A program made the position numbers and the translations under genes. A stretch of 64,000 nucleotides of DNA from Anthoceros angustus (lineage: Eukaryota > Streptophyta > Anthocerotopsida > Anthocerotales > Anthocerotaceae): NCBI GenBank assembly GCA_010909165.1, contig MU008181.1, positions 310,001-374,000 of the forward strand, given 5' to 3'. This document shows positions 45,650 to 57,695 of the stretch, piece by piece. The notes under the pieces were generated by a model, which saw only the letters and a list, made by a program, of their open reading frames with translations, made no database searches and had not been told where the DNA came from. Position 1 is the first letter of the stretch; each line of letters opens with the position of its first letter.

Positions 45650-46780
45650 GGAGGCGTGGGCGGGGAAGGGCGGGTGGAGGGAGTGAAGGCTATGCGCGTT
45701 GTGGGAAGACGGATGGAGGACAAGGGCATGGGCGGTAGTGGCGGGGAGGCGGAGGCGGCGGCAGGCGGGAGGGTGGAGGAGACTCTGGCCTGGCGGCGGG
45801 GCGCCCAGCGGCAGGAGGAAGCGCCATGGCGGAGGGGTGCCGCCGCCATGGCAGCGGTGGCGGCGCATGGCCCGGCAGCGAGAGGAGGCGGGAGGGACAC
45901 AGCGTCCCCTCCCGGCATGGAAGGGGCGGTGCGGCAAGGGTGCGGGGCCCCTCCGCCCTTGGGGTGGAGGCGAAGGAAGCGGCCGCCGCGGAAAGGCGGG
46001 TGGAGGCAGGGCCCTCCCCGCGAGCAGCGCAGCGGGCGGGGAGGCAGTGCGGCGGGAGGAGGGGAGACGGTCCCGTGGTGGCATCACCCAGGGCGGCCAA
46101 AGCGACGGGCGGCACCTGCAGCGCCAGGCGGCGGCAGGCGGCGGCGGGGAGGCACCCCTCCCCATGGCAGCGTCGCCCGGCAGCGATGGCCAGGCGGGGC
46201 GGGAGGAGGAGGGGAGGCTGCCTGCCCTCCCCATGGCGGCGCGTGAGCCAGCGGTGGCAGTGCGGCGGGAGGAGGAGGGCTGCCTCCCCATGGCGGCAGC
46301 GCCAGTGGGCAGCGGCGCACCAGAGGAGGAGGAGGGCACCTCCCCATGGCGCATCTCCAGTAGGAGGAAGGCGGCCTTGAGGAGAGGATCTGAGGCACCT
46401 TCCTCCCCGCCCGGCGCATCAGCGTGGCGAGGCAGCGGCGAGGCGGCGGAGGAGGGGAGGGCACCTTCCCTCCCCAGCATCCCCATCGGCGAGGGGAAGC
46501 GGCCGGGCGGAAGGGGAGGCAGGTGCCCTTCCCCGCCAAACGCCTCGCCAGGTAGCGGGAGGGCACCCCTCCCCATGGCGGCCGGGCCGGGGCGGCCGCG
46601 GAGGCGGGAGGGCACCTTCCTCTCCCATGACGGCCTCCCGGAGCGGGAGGAGGTTGCCCTCCCAGGCGGGGGCGGTGCGGAGGCGGAGGAAGCCAACCCG
46701 GGGTGGAGGGCGACGGAGGCGATGCCGCCCCGCCGCCAGGGAGGTGGATAGGATGGCGGATGCCCGTGGCCGCGCGCCGG
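45650..46780. repeat. GC-rich degenerate minisatellite with recurrent CCATGG
   Basis: The phrase 'cctccccatggcgg' recurs many times (for example about 46155, 46220, 46283, 46340, 46570) with intervening ggcggg/aggagg blocks of about 50-60 bp. Both strands are open for 350-540 codons, giving Pro/Ala/Arg/Ser-rich translations that simply repeat the unit. I do not consider these genes. Confidence 0.7.
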
Positions 46781-46989
46781 CCGGTCGAGCTCGGCATGGC
46801 GGTGGCGATGCAATGTCGCCCGCCGCCATGCCCGAGCGGAGGTCGGCCATGGTGGCGGAGGGCGATGACCGCCGCCCGAGGCCGAGACGGATGGCTCGCG
46901 ATGGCGGGGAATGAGGCGGGATGCGGATGGCGGCGCCATCTGCCCGGACAGGCAACACCGGTGATCTTGGCGGCGATCGCCCAGCGGGG

Positions 46990-47560
46990 AGTGGGCCAGG
47001 CGCGCGGGCAGCAGGAAGCCCGATTCTGGGAGGAATAACCGTTCCATCGGCGGCATCTCGGCGTCGGCGGGGCGGCAGATTAGGCGGAGGCTCGGGAGGC
47101 GGGAGGAGGCGGGAGGCGTTGCTGCGCGAGCTCACGGCGGTGGAGGCCATCCGGCGGCACACCGGAGGAGGAGGAGGGGAGCAACGGCAGAGGGCGGCGG
47201 AGCGAGGCGATGTCAAGGAGAAGGAGGAGTGCGGCTCAGGCCCCAACTCCGCGGGCGAGCACAAGGGGAGGAAGCGCGACTACGAGGAATCGGACACGGT
47301 GTCCGAAGTGGAGAGCCAAGGCGGGTGCCTCCACGCCGAATGCCCGAGCGGCTTCTGAGGAGGCCCGGCGAGAGGAGGCGATGAGGCGGAATGCTCGGCG
47401 TGGAGGCCATGGAGGGCACAATTAAGGTTCTCCAGATGATCAAGCGCATGGATGACGAGGAGGAAGGCGTCGTCATCCCTTGTGCTCGAGTTATCGGCGC
47501 GTTTTGGTTTTGCATAGGGGCGAGGCATGCGCGTAGGAAGGCCGTGGGAGATAGGGTTTG
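46990..47560 (+). other. Possible coding remnant, unidentified
   Basis: Plus-strand pieces 'LLRELTAVEAIRRHTGG', 'KGRKRDYEESDTVSEVES' and 'MEGTIKVLQMIKRMDDEEEG' (about 47408-47468) have the charged, helix-forming look of real protein but lie in two frames. They could be an N-terminal part of a transposon-encoded DNA-binding protein. No defining motif, so this is only a hint. Confidence 0.3.
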
Positions 47561-48652
47561 ATGCTAATTGTGCAATTTTGCGATGTGTGCGTGGACATCC
47601 TTTTGATGAATGGAATGGCACCCTTATAATGAGCGGCTCGTTGGAGGGACCGTAAACTTTGTTGGTGAGGTATCGACACTCGGCGCTGTTGCACAGGCCT
47701 TCCACATTCTTGATCGCCATCATCTGCATTTGACGAACGCGCAATGGAGAAGGATGTCTACTCCGTAGCTGGGATCGGAGGAGCGGTAGAACAAATTTAG
47801 CGGTGGAATCCCCAAATCCCACCACGGCGATCGCCACATGCACCCGATTTCTTGAGGCAGGCGGCTTCTATGTTCCGGAACATTTTCAACCCTCCACACG
47901 CCCGGGTGTCCGCGTCTTCTTAGCTGTGGACAATGGAATCGTGATTTTGTGAGGAGGCTATCATCGGAAACATTGAGAAGGACGATCGTGCTACGGTGAA
48001 GCAAGAGCGCTCGAATGAAAACAACATTGGCCGTGCAGACCATCATTGCATTCGCATACCATGGCGCGGGGTAGGGTTCGGCAACCACCGGTGTGGTCGG
48101 CGCAGCAGCGTGTTAGGGTTTGCCATCCATGGCGGGCCATGGAAGAAAACTTTATGGCGGAAGGTAGGGTGGAAGGTCAAAACAATGTGTCACGGCTCTT
48201 TGTTTGATTGAAAGTTGCAAGGACAAAAACATTTTCAACCCTACACCCTTTTCGAGGGAGGCGTGTGTGTCCCTTTGGTGCTTGGCATTTGTTGGTTAGG
48301 GCGCCAAAGCGCCATGTGACCATGTCTTTGTAAAAAAAGATCTCGTCGGAATCTCGGCATATTCCTCAAGATCCCCAGGGCTTGCATGGGTTTCGCGAAA
48401 AAAAAAATGTCCCATCCCCTCTGTCCCCTTTGGTATGCCATACCTATCTCCCCACTATTTGATTTTTATCTTCACTTCGCATTTATCACAATCACGGCCA
48501 ACAAATCAATACGTAATAACTTTCGCTAAAAACAAAATCAGTAGATAATAAACAATGCAAAAGAATATTGACACCAATTTTCGAATGTAGAACTTTGTTG
48601 TTTCCCGCGCCTTCACGCGGCTCGGGCCGGATTGCCTTCTGCGGTCTCCTCC
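47560..48652. other. Intergenic, upstream of HRQ1-like gene
   Basis: Includes the presumed promoter and 5' UTR of the helicase gene. Contains several A-runs and no recognisable gene. Confidence 0.5.
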
Positions 48653-51600
48653 ATGGATTCCCCAGAGGATTGGAGTGACTTTGAGTCGTCCCCCAACATC
48701 GCGATGCAGGTAAGTGCTGTGATGTGATCAGTTCCTTTCGTGAATTGGATTGCTCTGAAAGTTGAAGTCGTTTGCCTTCTCGGCTCAGATGAAGAGAAGC
48801 AGTGGTGGGAGTAGGAAGCGAGCTAGGACAGGCGAAGGAAGCAGCCCAGCCGCCGCTGTTCATTCGCCTTACTTCTTCACCCCCGCCAAGATCTCAGGGA
48901 TGGCTTCACAGGCTTCCAAGCCGAGACTCAGGCCAGTGGTAACTTTGAAGCCTGGTAGGCGGAGAGCTCGAGTGTCTGACAGGGTGATTGAATGCGTTGC
49001 GGAGGCGGGTCTGAATTCCGCCGGTGATCAAAAGAGCTTGGCAAAAATCATGGAGTCCTGCCTCGAGGAGCCAGGCTCACAAGGGAGGAGTTTGACTGGC
49101 ACTTTCAGCTCTCGGCTGAAGGAAGAGCATCAGTGGATCGAGATGGATGTGAATGCTAAGTTATTTGGAAGAAGGGAGACAGGAAGCTGCGGGGATGGCA
49201 GAAGTTCAGGACGTGGTTGTGGAGTCCAAGAGAGGGTGGGGTTGGAGGACAGCCCCGGTGTCCTACCCGACCTCGCTTTGAAATCGAATGTGAGCTCGAA
49301 GCCGAGTTCGAGGAGGAGGAAGCAGAAAGGATTTCCAACGGAAAGGAAAGGGGATGAGAAATCAAATTTTGAGCCGTCTAGGAAGGTAGTAGACATTGAA
49401 GGTGTCCTTGAAGGGCTGCAGGGTGCAGCATCTCAGGGACAAATCGTCCACATCGAACATTTACCAGAAAGGTAAGATTTGTTTTTCTTCCGGATCTGTG
49501 TCTGGAATGCCAGATCTGTATTAAGGTTCCAGCTCTCACTGGACCTGTTCTGTCCAGGCCAGCCTCGTTCGGGGAGATAGACTACAATCTGAGCCCTAAG
49601 CTCCTAAGAACTCTAAAGGAAAGGTGCGTGTTTGTGCTGCTAGAGCTGTAAAACTGTCTACTTTATCTAACTGAACTGCTGAGCGTCGCCTTTCTCTTTC
49701 ACCCGTTCAGAGGAATCCCGAAGCTCTACAGCCACCAGTCCTCAGCACTCAACACGATCTTTGGTGGTTCCAGTGTTGTGGCTGCAACTCCAACTGCGTC
49801 TGGAAAGAGCATGATGTACATTATACCAGTAGGCTCCCTTGACTCCCACTTTTCCTTCTACATCACATGTATTTTCCCGAAACATTCGATGCTGGAAACT
49901 GTGGTTGATGTACAGTGTCTAACTTTGTTCTGATAATCTGTACCGTTATGCTGATGCAGGTGCTTGATGCCTTAATAAACGACCCGAATTCTAAAGCCCT
50001 TCTTCTCTTCCCAATGAAGGTGAGCATCTGGAACAACTGCACAGGTCACACCTATCGTCTATACGAGATAATGAACTAGTGCTAATCCCACCAATTCCTT
50101 CTGATTGTAGGCTCTGGCGCATGATCAGCTGAAGACTCTGAGTAAGTCAACGTACAGCACCTCTTGTTAGCATTTTGTCAGCCCCAAGCCTGTAGCACAG
50201 GGTCTTTGGTCTTCAGAGCTTTGCCCAGCATCCATCAAACGTCTCCAGTTCTCTGACCATGCAATGTACTGGCGGCAGGTGAGTTCGTAAGCAAAGTGAA
50301 GCGAGGTCAACCACACTGCTATTGGTAAACCTTCGCAGCTATGCTCTGAGCGTTTCTTTCATATTTTGCTCTCAAAGGCATGATGTTATGCCTTGGAGTA
50401 CACTCCGTGATGCCTTTTCCCTGAGAACTTGCTTATTTGTTTGCAGCTTCGATGGTGACACACCTCTTGAAGACAGGGAGAAGATCCGGAAAAACGGCAG
50501 GGTTAGTACTAAAGAGACTACGTCTCTTGCCGAGCATGGCCTGACCTCGTTTTACAACTATTTTTGTCAATGCTCTTGATTGCAGATTATTCTTACGAAT
50601 CCTGACATGATCCACCACAATCTTCTTCCGAAGCACACGGTACACCGCCTGGGGCTTAAACGTTTGTACAAGAGTGACATCATGCCTCTGCGGTGCGACC
50701 TGCTAACTCTCTTCAAACACTCTGTCACCAGTATTGGCAACGGTTCTTCTCCAACTTGAAATTCGTGGTGGTAGATGAGGCACACACTTACAGAGGGGTA
50801 TTCGGCAGTCATGTGGTATGCAATAAATGTCCACATTCTGTACAACTAGCAGAAATGCCCAACCTCTTCAGCTTCGAAGGGACTGTGGGGCCTGCACATG
50901 ATTACTGGGTGATCCTTGAGCTTGGATATAGAGAACTCCGTTCAATGAAGTTGATGTATTCTTGTTGGGGGTTCTGCAGGGCTGCATCCTGAGGCGGCTA
51001 CTTAGAATTGCCCGGTACTATCGTGCAGAGCCCATGTTTATATGCTGTTCAGCGACTATTGGGAATCCCAAGGTACAGCAGGATTTGATTCAGAAGTAGA
51101 GATGGTAGAACTTGTGCCAGACTTCTGATCGATCCTTCTTGGACAGGATCATGTGAAACAGCTCACAACGGTGGATGTTGAAGCTATCCATGGAACAGGG
51201 GCACCCGTTGGCGACAGGCACATCGTTTGCTGGCAGCCTTCTGAAGCGAATAGTCCGTACTCAGAGAGTGCAGATGTAGCGGTACTGTAGAAGTTGTGGC
51301 GTTGGCTGTATGTTAGAGATGCAGAAATCCGATATGTTCACCCAATTCCAGAGCGAAGGCTGCCCGCTGAAGTTGCTCTTTGCAGGTCCAACTTTTGAAG
51401 TCCGGGCTTCAAATGCTTGTGTTTGTGGAGGCTCGGAAGCTAGCGGAGAGCGTCTGTGGTGCTATACGCCAGAAGCTTGTTTCAGAGGTTTCTTCCTGCA
51501 ACACATCTTTCTGCGAACGTAATGCAGGCGACAAGAATAATTTTATTCAGCTACTTCTGATGATTATCATAAACAGAGGCTGTATGATCTTGCGAAGAAG

Positions 51601-54438
51601 GTCGACAGTTACCGGGCAGGATATACAGCGGAAGACAGGCGCGAATTAGAGAAGGTGCGACCTATGTGTCTTCTGCTTCTGCCCTGAACTGTTTCCACAC
51701 GTTCCGTTCTCTTTCGTCAGATATTCTGACCCCTTACCGGCTAAATGGTTGTGGCTCACAGCGACTTCGTGATGGGTCACTGAAGGCTCTCGTCACTACC
51801 AGAGCCCTTGAGCTTGGGATAGATGTACGTCCTCGTTCCCCCTTAGGTTTTCATCGTTTGACAGTCGTCTTTGAAGGTTTCGGTTCACCGTTCACTCCTA
51901 ACACTGCCATCCTCCTTGGAACAGGTAGGCCACCTAGATGCCACCGTACATGTCGGTTTGCCGGATACTGTGTGCAGTCTGTGGCAGCAGGTGGGTGTTC
52001 TGCTGTGAACTCGTCCCTGTCGAATCGTCAAATGAAAGCTTTTTGCACTCTGCTTGGAAGGGCCTTGCACACATGGAATGTGTGACCGCTTCCCTTATGA
52101 AAGTGCTAAATGCCAGATTTTATTGCTGATCTCTATCTCTCCGGAAACGTTCCAGATTGGCCGATCTGGGCGCCGCCAGGGAGCCTCCCTGGCGGTGATC
52201 GTCGGCCTGCAGAGGCCAAATGATTGGTTCTACTTGCATAATCCTGAGAAGGTTCAATTTGTCACCACCCTCGGCTTTTAGATTAGTTCGGCATACAGGA
52301 GGTTAGAAATGCCCTACTGTGGAATCTCTGAAGTATTCACCCAGAAGTTGATTTACAGCTTTTCGGCCGAGACATCGAAAAGGCATACTGCAACCCAGCC
52401 AATCCACAACTGCTGCAGATGCACCTCTGCTGTGCAGCGAATGAACTGCCACTTACAGGTTTGCTTCACAGAAATGGTGTGCTGCAAGCAACGTTTCTCC
52501 GGCATAGATTAATCGTGACTCATAATGTACTGGAATGCTAGAACTACGTCCTGACAAACATTTCTTTATTGTAACAGAAGAAGATAAACAGTACTTCGGA
52601 GAGGAGTATTCAGAGTGCAGAGATGGTCTGGCAATAGAAGGTGTTCTGATATCTGATTCAGGGCAACAATATAGTTACAGACTTGGAGATAATCCGTCCA
52701 TGAAATGTCCAATACGTGGAACCTCAATGGATATTTTTCAGGTAGCTGAGCTTCAGACTCTGCACCCTGGGATTGAATTCCAACTTGCACATGCGAGACT
52801 CAAATCCTGCTCGTGTTCCTTGTGGAGTAGCTTGTAACTCAGGACGAGCGGATCATTGAGGAAATGGACCGGAGATGGGCTTTTAGAAGGCTCCATAAAG
52901 GCGCAATTTACTCTCATCAAAGGGACTGCTACGAGGTGATCACTGGTCGAACCTTGTCCTGCCTGAAGATGTGTACTGCCTGATACTAACGCAGCCTGGA
53001 ATTTTGCCTCATGTAACCAGATAGTTGACTTCGATATAGAAGCCAGGAGGGCACTTGGCGTGCCATGCAATGTGAACTACGTCACAGGTCTAAGTTGGAA
53101 CTTTTGACCAACATATTGCGACAATGATTTGTCTGGTGTTTCTGCAGGTTTAAACTTCTCATTGACTTAATTGTTGAACTGCAGAGGTCAAAGAAAGACA
53201 CAGTGTGCACATATTGGCTGAAAAGAACGACACTAGGATGATTGGTGCAACCAGAGTTCATTTTGGGAAGGTGGGAGAACTCTAAAGCTGTACCTTCATG
53301 TCTGTTGTGTGGAAAGGACCCAAGTAAAAACATGGTGGTATCTGTGCAGTTGCAAGTGACAGAGCAACTTGTCGAGTTTATCCAGATTGACTTGATAAAG
53401 GACTACGTTCTTTCACACAACGTGCTGAATCTCCCACCAAGTAATTTTGACACCGTGGGCTTTGTAAGTAGCTGCAAAGCACTGTGTCGGTGTCACTAAT
53501 CAGAATTTTCTGTGGATGCTGATGGTTCGGTGAGTTGTTTTCCAGTGGTGCGACATTCCTGAGGATGTGAGACAAAAATTGGAAACAGGGGGTATGCTGT
53601 ATGATGCTCTGGAATCCGTGGCTCGTGTTATGAGGGCTTTTCTTCCCTCTCTGACTATGAGTAAGTGGGGCTCGGCGTCTCTCCGTTTTTAACCCCCCAT
53701 ATCCTGAACAGTTCCGTTGACCTATGTAATGTGTGACCACTGTTCAGGCGAACAAGCTGACATGAGCAGCTTTGCTACGGAGAAACATGAGGGAACATCG
53801 AATCCACAGGTCCGAGACTCTTTCACCGAGTTTGAATTTTGTTGTCTAGACTCTTCGTGCCGAAACCTGTTATGACGATGGCTACCCTTGTGGACTCATC
53901 TTCTCAATCCGACGTGTGGTGCAGATATTCATGTATGACGCCTACCCTGGAGGCATGGGCTTGGCCAAGCAGGTGTGTAGTAGAGCTTGACAGGTCTGGT
54001 TACCGTGAGTCGAATTGCTTACCAACCTTTGTGATAATTTGATGCTAAACAATTTCAGGCGTTCGATGAGTTTCTGGAGGAGATATGGAGCCGGGCTCTG
54101 AATGTACTCGAGGGTTGCGATTGTCAATACGGCTGCCCCTGCTGCATTCAGGTCTGCCACGCTATCACCAGCTGAGTCAGTATCCTGGGTCCCCTGCCAA
54201 CATCTAACACATCTTGCTGTGCTTCTGCAGTGTGGACGTCGTGACAGCGTGCGCGTCCTGAATCAGAACGCAAAACAAGCCTGCGCAACTTGCTGAAGGG
54301 GTTGCTGGGAGCTTGGATGTCCTCGGAGCCGCCTGTGTCACAAGAAGAGAGCTCAGAGAAAGCTGGTTTTGGCAACAACCAAGGAGGCGACAGAAGAGTA
54401 GTGTAGCCGCATTATTGGAGGAATACTTGACCATGTGA
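48653..54438 (+). CDS. HRQ1: HRQ1/MrfA-type superfamily-2 DNA repair helicase, about 26 exons
   Basis: HRQ1 (RecQ4-like) is a 3'-5' DNA helicase of interstrand crosslink repair. Exon 1 is 48653-48709; exon 2, 48789-49471, carries a basic N-terminus. Motif I '[15 protein letters not shown]' is in 49711-49828; '[15 protein letters not shown]' spans two exons to 50141; '[18 protein letters not shown]' is 50447-50501; '[15 protein letters not shown]' 50586-50639. The Walker B exon 50732-50815 reads '[17 protein letters not shown]', motif III 'CSATIGNP' is at 50980-51072, '[12 protein letters not shown]' ends at 51824, and motif VI '[15 protein letters not shown]' is 52156-52251. The C-terminal module has '[16 protein letters not shown]' (53925-53972) and four-Cys '[12 protein letters not shown]' (ending 54151) plus CGRR. 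Most introns are short GT-AG. Exons near 50217-50278 and 51330-51386 are uncertain in phase. A missing T near 54290 creates a stop at 54294-54296; both downstream copies lack this defect and end at the TGA equivalent to 54436-54438. Confidence 0.85.
53539..54438 (+). repeat. Helicase 3' exons, copy A (parent of the duplications)
   Basis: This 900-bp end of the HRQ1-like gene is duplicated twice downstream. Copy B (56872-57546) starts at the sequence equivalent to 53766, copy C (58860-59759) at 53539. The three copies are nearly identical including introns, so the duplications are recent. Confidence 0.92.
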
Positions 54439-54588
54439 CACCACGAGGTTCCCGTTCCGCAGGTGTAATAACTGTGGAACGACCTGCATAGGACGCGTCT
54501 TGTTTGTCACGAGACGTATCGTCTAGCCGATACAGCCCAGCTACATGGGCTGTGCGGAATGTTTGTACTGTATCCATAGGACCAGCGT

Positions 54589-56880
54589 GTGCTCTTGCGG
54601 GGCATGGCTGTCTGGGGCTTGGCAATTGATTCAATCCAAGGGCAACTCTGCCCGTTGTGGGGACAGTTTTCGTTAATCCAACAAAGCGGCGGGACAAGAA
54701 AGCGATTGTCTGCAAGCGACGGAACCTGGAGTGCAGCCCACCCTAAGCTTTTCGCCCGCCTTGCAGCAAGGGGAGCTCAAGGAGCTCCAGTACGTGAGCA
54801 ACTTCCACGAACCAGACCTTGCTGCTCTCGAGACGGGTCGTGATGCCTCCAAATTCAGGAGTGCAAGTTATGATATGGTAGTAACCGCTGAGACGGTGAG
54901 CAAGCTGTGTGAGCAAGGCTATCTCGCTAAGGCTGTGGAGGCCTTGGGAGTTCTGGTTGAGGCGGACTGTAGTGTTTCCAGGTCTCTGTTTTACACAATC
55001 TTGAAGGAATGTGTTGGACAGAAGGATGTCGTTGTGGGTCGCCGAATCCATGCTTTCACAGTCAAAAGGGGTTACCAGGCCGACACGTTCCTGTGCAATC
55101 ACATCCTGCGAATGTATGCTTCCCATGGCAGGTTGCAAGACGCGATGGATGTGTTCACCATGGTTGCCACACCCGATGCCTTCATGTGGTCTTCCATTAT
55201 ATCTGCTTATGTGAAGCATGGGCAAGACAGGCAGGCCATACAACTGTACCACCGCATGCGTAGGTCAAGTGTGAAGCCAGATGGGCATGTGTTTGTGGCA
55301 GCCCTGCAGGCTTGTGCAAGGGGAGGGGACTTGGAATCTGGGCAGGAGGTGCATGCTCATGTGTTGGCTAGTGGTATGGAGTCTGATTTGTTCGTTTGCA
55401 GTTGCTTGGTGGACATGTATGCCAAGTGTGGCAGCGTGGAAGATGCTCGAAGAGTGTTTGATGGACTTGGTCGGAAAGATGTGGTGATCTGGAATGCCAT
55501 GATCGCTGGATATTCGCAGCAGGGCATGGGCCATGAAGCCCTCTGCCTGTTCAGGGCTATGCAAGCAGAAGGCAGCGCTGTACCTAATTCCGTCACATTT
55601 CTGTGCCTCCTGCAGGCATGTGCAAGTGTGGGGAACCCAGCGTTGGAGGTGGGGAAGCGCCTGCATATGCGAATTAGAGAACAAGGGTGTCGATCTGATG
55701 TGTTAGTAGCCAACAGTTTGGTGAACATGTATGCAAAGTGTGGCAGCTTGGAGGATGCGCAGAGCGTGTTTGATGGACTTGATCGAAAGGATGTTGTGAG
55801 CTGGAATGCCATCATTGCAGGATATTCCCAGCAGGGCATGGGCCATGAAGCCCTCTGCCTGTTCAGGGCTATGCAAGCAGAAGGCAGCGCTGTACCTAAT
55901 TCCGTCACATTTCTGTGCCTCCTGCAGGCATGTGCAAGTGTGGGGAACCCAGCGTTGGAGGTGGGAAGCGCCTGCATATGCGAATTAGAGAACAAGGACA
56001 TCAAGCTGATGTGTTAGTAGCCAACAGTTTGGTGAACATGTATGCAAAGTGTGGCAGCGTGGAAGATGCTCGAAGAGTGTTTGATGGACTTGGTCGGAAA
56101 GATGTGGTGACGTGGAATGCCATGATCGCTGGATATTCCCAGCAGGGCATGGGCCATGAAGCCCTCTGCCTGTTCAGGGCTATGCAAGCAGAAGGCATCA
56201 TTGCACCCAATTCTGTGACATATGTCTGCCTCCTGCAGGCATGTGCAAGTGTGGGGAACCCAGCGTTGGAGGTGGGAAGCGCCTGCATATGCGAATTAGA
56301 GAACAAGGACATCAAGCTGATGTGTTTGTAGCCAACAGTTTGGTGAACATGTATGCAAAGTGTGGCAGCGTGGAAGATGCTCGAAGAGTGTTTGATGGAC
56401 TTGGTCGGAAAGATGTGGTGACGTGGAATGCTTTGTTGGCAGGATATTCCCAGCAGGGCATGGGACAGAGAGCCCTGCAGCTTTACGATGATATGCAAGC
56501 AGAAGGCATCATTGCACCCAATTCTGTGACATATGTCTGCCTCCTGCATGTGCAAGTGTGGGGAACCCAGCGTTGGAGGTGGGAAGCGCCTGCATATGCG
56601 AATTAGAGAACAAGGGTGTCGATCTGATGTGTTAGTAGCCAACAGTTTGGTGAACATGTATGCAAAGTGTGGCAGCTTGGAAGATGCTCGAAGAGTGTTT
56701 GATGGACTTGGTCGGAAAGATGTGGTGACGTGGAATGCCATGATCGCTGGATATTCCCAGCAGGGCATGGGCCATGAAGCCCTCTGCCTGTTCAGGGCTA
56801 TGCAAGCAGAAGGCAGCGCTGTACCTAATTCCGTCACATTTCTGTGCCTCCTGCAGGCTTGTGCAAGCGTGGCAGCTTTG
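54589..56880 (+). pseudogene. PLS-class PPR gene, frameshifted and fused to helicase exons (PPR-3)
   Basis: The family leader ('MLLRGMAVWGLAIDSIQG' at 54589) goes out of frame at an extra T in 'gcttttcgccc' (about 54748). The long frame then runs 54731-56017 with 'KAVEALGVLVEADCSVS', 'FMWSSIISAYVKHGQD' and PLS triplets with 'VVIWNAMIAGYSQQG'. At 55961 the tract GTGGGG that codes Val-Gly-Lys has only three extra Gs (gtggga), and translation stops at 56015. The same lesion recurs at 56272 and 56579, and a 4-base loss lies at about 56549. Repeats continue in shifting frames to 56880, where the gene is cut off inside a P motif and continues as the helicase exon at 'gcagctttg'. No E region. A truncated N-terminal PPR of about 420 residues could be made, but normal function is unlikely. 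Confidence 0.85.
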
Positions 56881-57546
56881 CTACGGAGAAACATGAGGGA
56901 ACATCGAATCCACAGGTCCGAGACTCTTTCACCGAGTTTGAATTTTGTTGTCTAGACTCTTCGTGCCGAAACCTGTTATGACGATGGCTACCCTTGTGGA
57001 CTCATCTTCTCAATCCGACGTGTGGTGCAGATATTCATGTATGACGCCTACCCTGGAGGCATGGGCTTGGCCAAGCAGGTGTGTAGTAGAGCTTGACAGG
57101 TCTGGTTACCGTGAGTCGAATTGCTTACCAACCTTTGTGATAATTTGATGCTAAACAATTTCAGGCGTTCGATGAGTTTCTGGAGGAGATATGGAGCCGG
57201 GCTCTGAATGTACTCGAGGGTTGCGATTGTCAATACGGCTGCCCCTGCTGCATTCAGGTCTGCCACGCTATCACCAGCTGAGTCAGTATCCTGGGTCCCC
57301 TGCCAACATCTAACACATCTTGCTGTGCTTCTGCAGTGTGGACGTCGTGACAGCGTGCGCGTCCTGAATCAGAACGCAAAACAAGCCTGCGCAACTTTGC
57401 TGAAGGGGTTGCTGGGAGCTTGGATGTCCTCGGAGCCGCCTGTGTCACAAGAAGAGAGCTCAGAGAAAGCTGGTTTTGGCAACAACCAAGGGAGGCGACA
57501 GAAGAGTAGTGTAGCCGCATTATTGGAGGAATACTTGACCATGTGA
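56872..57546 (+). pseudogene. Helicase 3' exons, copy B
   Basis: Starts mid-exon at 'gcagctttgctacggag' and contains the exon ending GTSNPQ, the '[10 protein letters not shown]' exon, the four-Cys exon and the last exon with an intact frame to 'LLEEYLTM' and TGA at 57544-57546. It lacks every helicase motif, so it cannot act as a helicase. If transcribed through from PPR-3 it could be spliced as a 3' extension. It preserves the C-terminal reading frame that copy A has lost. Confidence 0.88.
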
Positions 57547-57695
57547 CACCACGAGGTTCCCGTTCCGCAGGTGTAATAACTGTGGAACGACCTGCATAGG
57601 ACGCGTCTTGTTTGTCACGAGACGTATCGTCTAGCCGATACAGCCCAGCTACATGGCTGTGCGGAATGTTTGTACTGTATCCATAGGACCAGCGT

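Noticed and set aside
45446-47056. 536-codon minus-strand frame
   Set aside because: It overlaps a 350-codon plus-strand frame, has no domain, and its sequence mirrors the underlying minisatellite.
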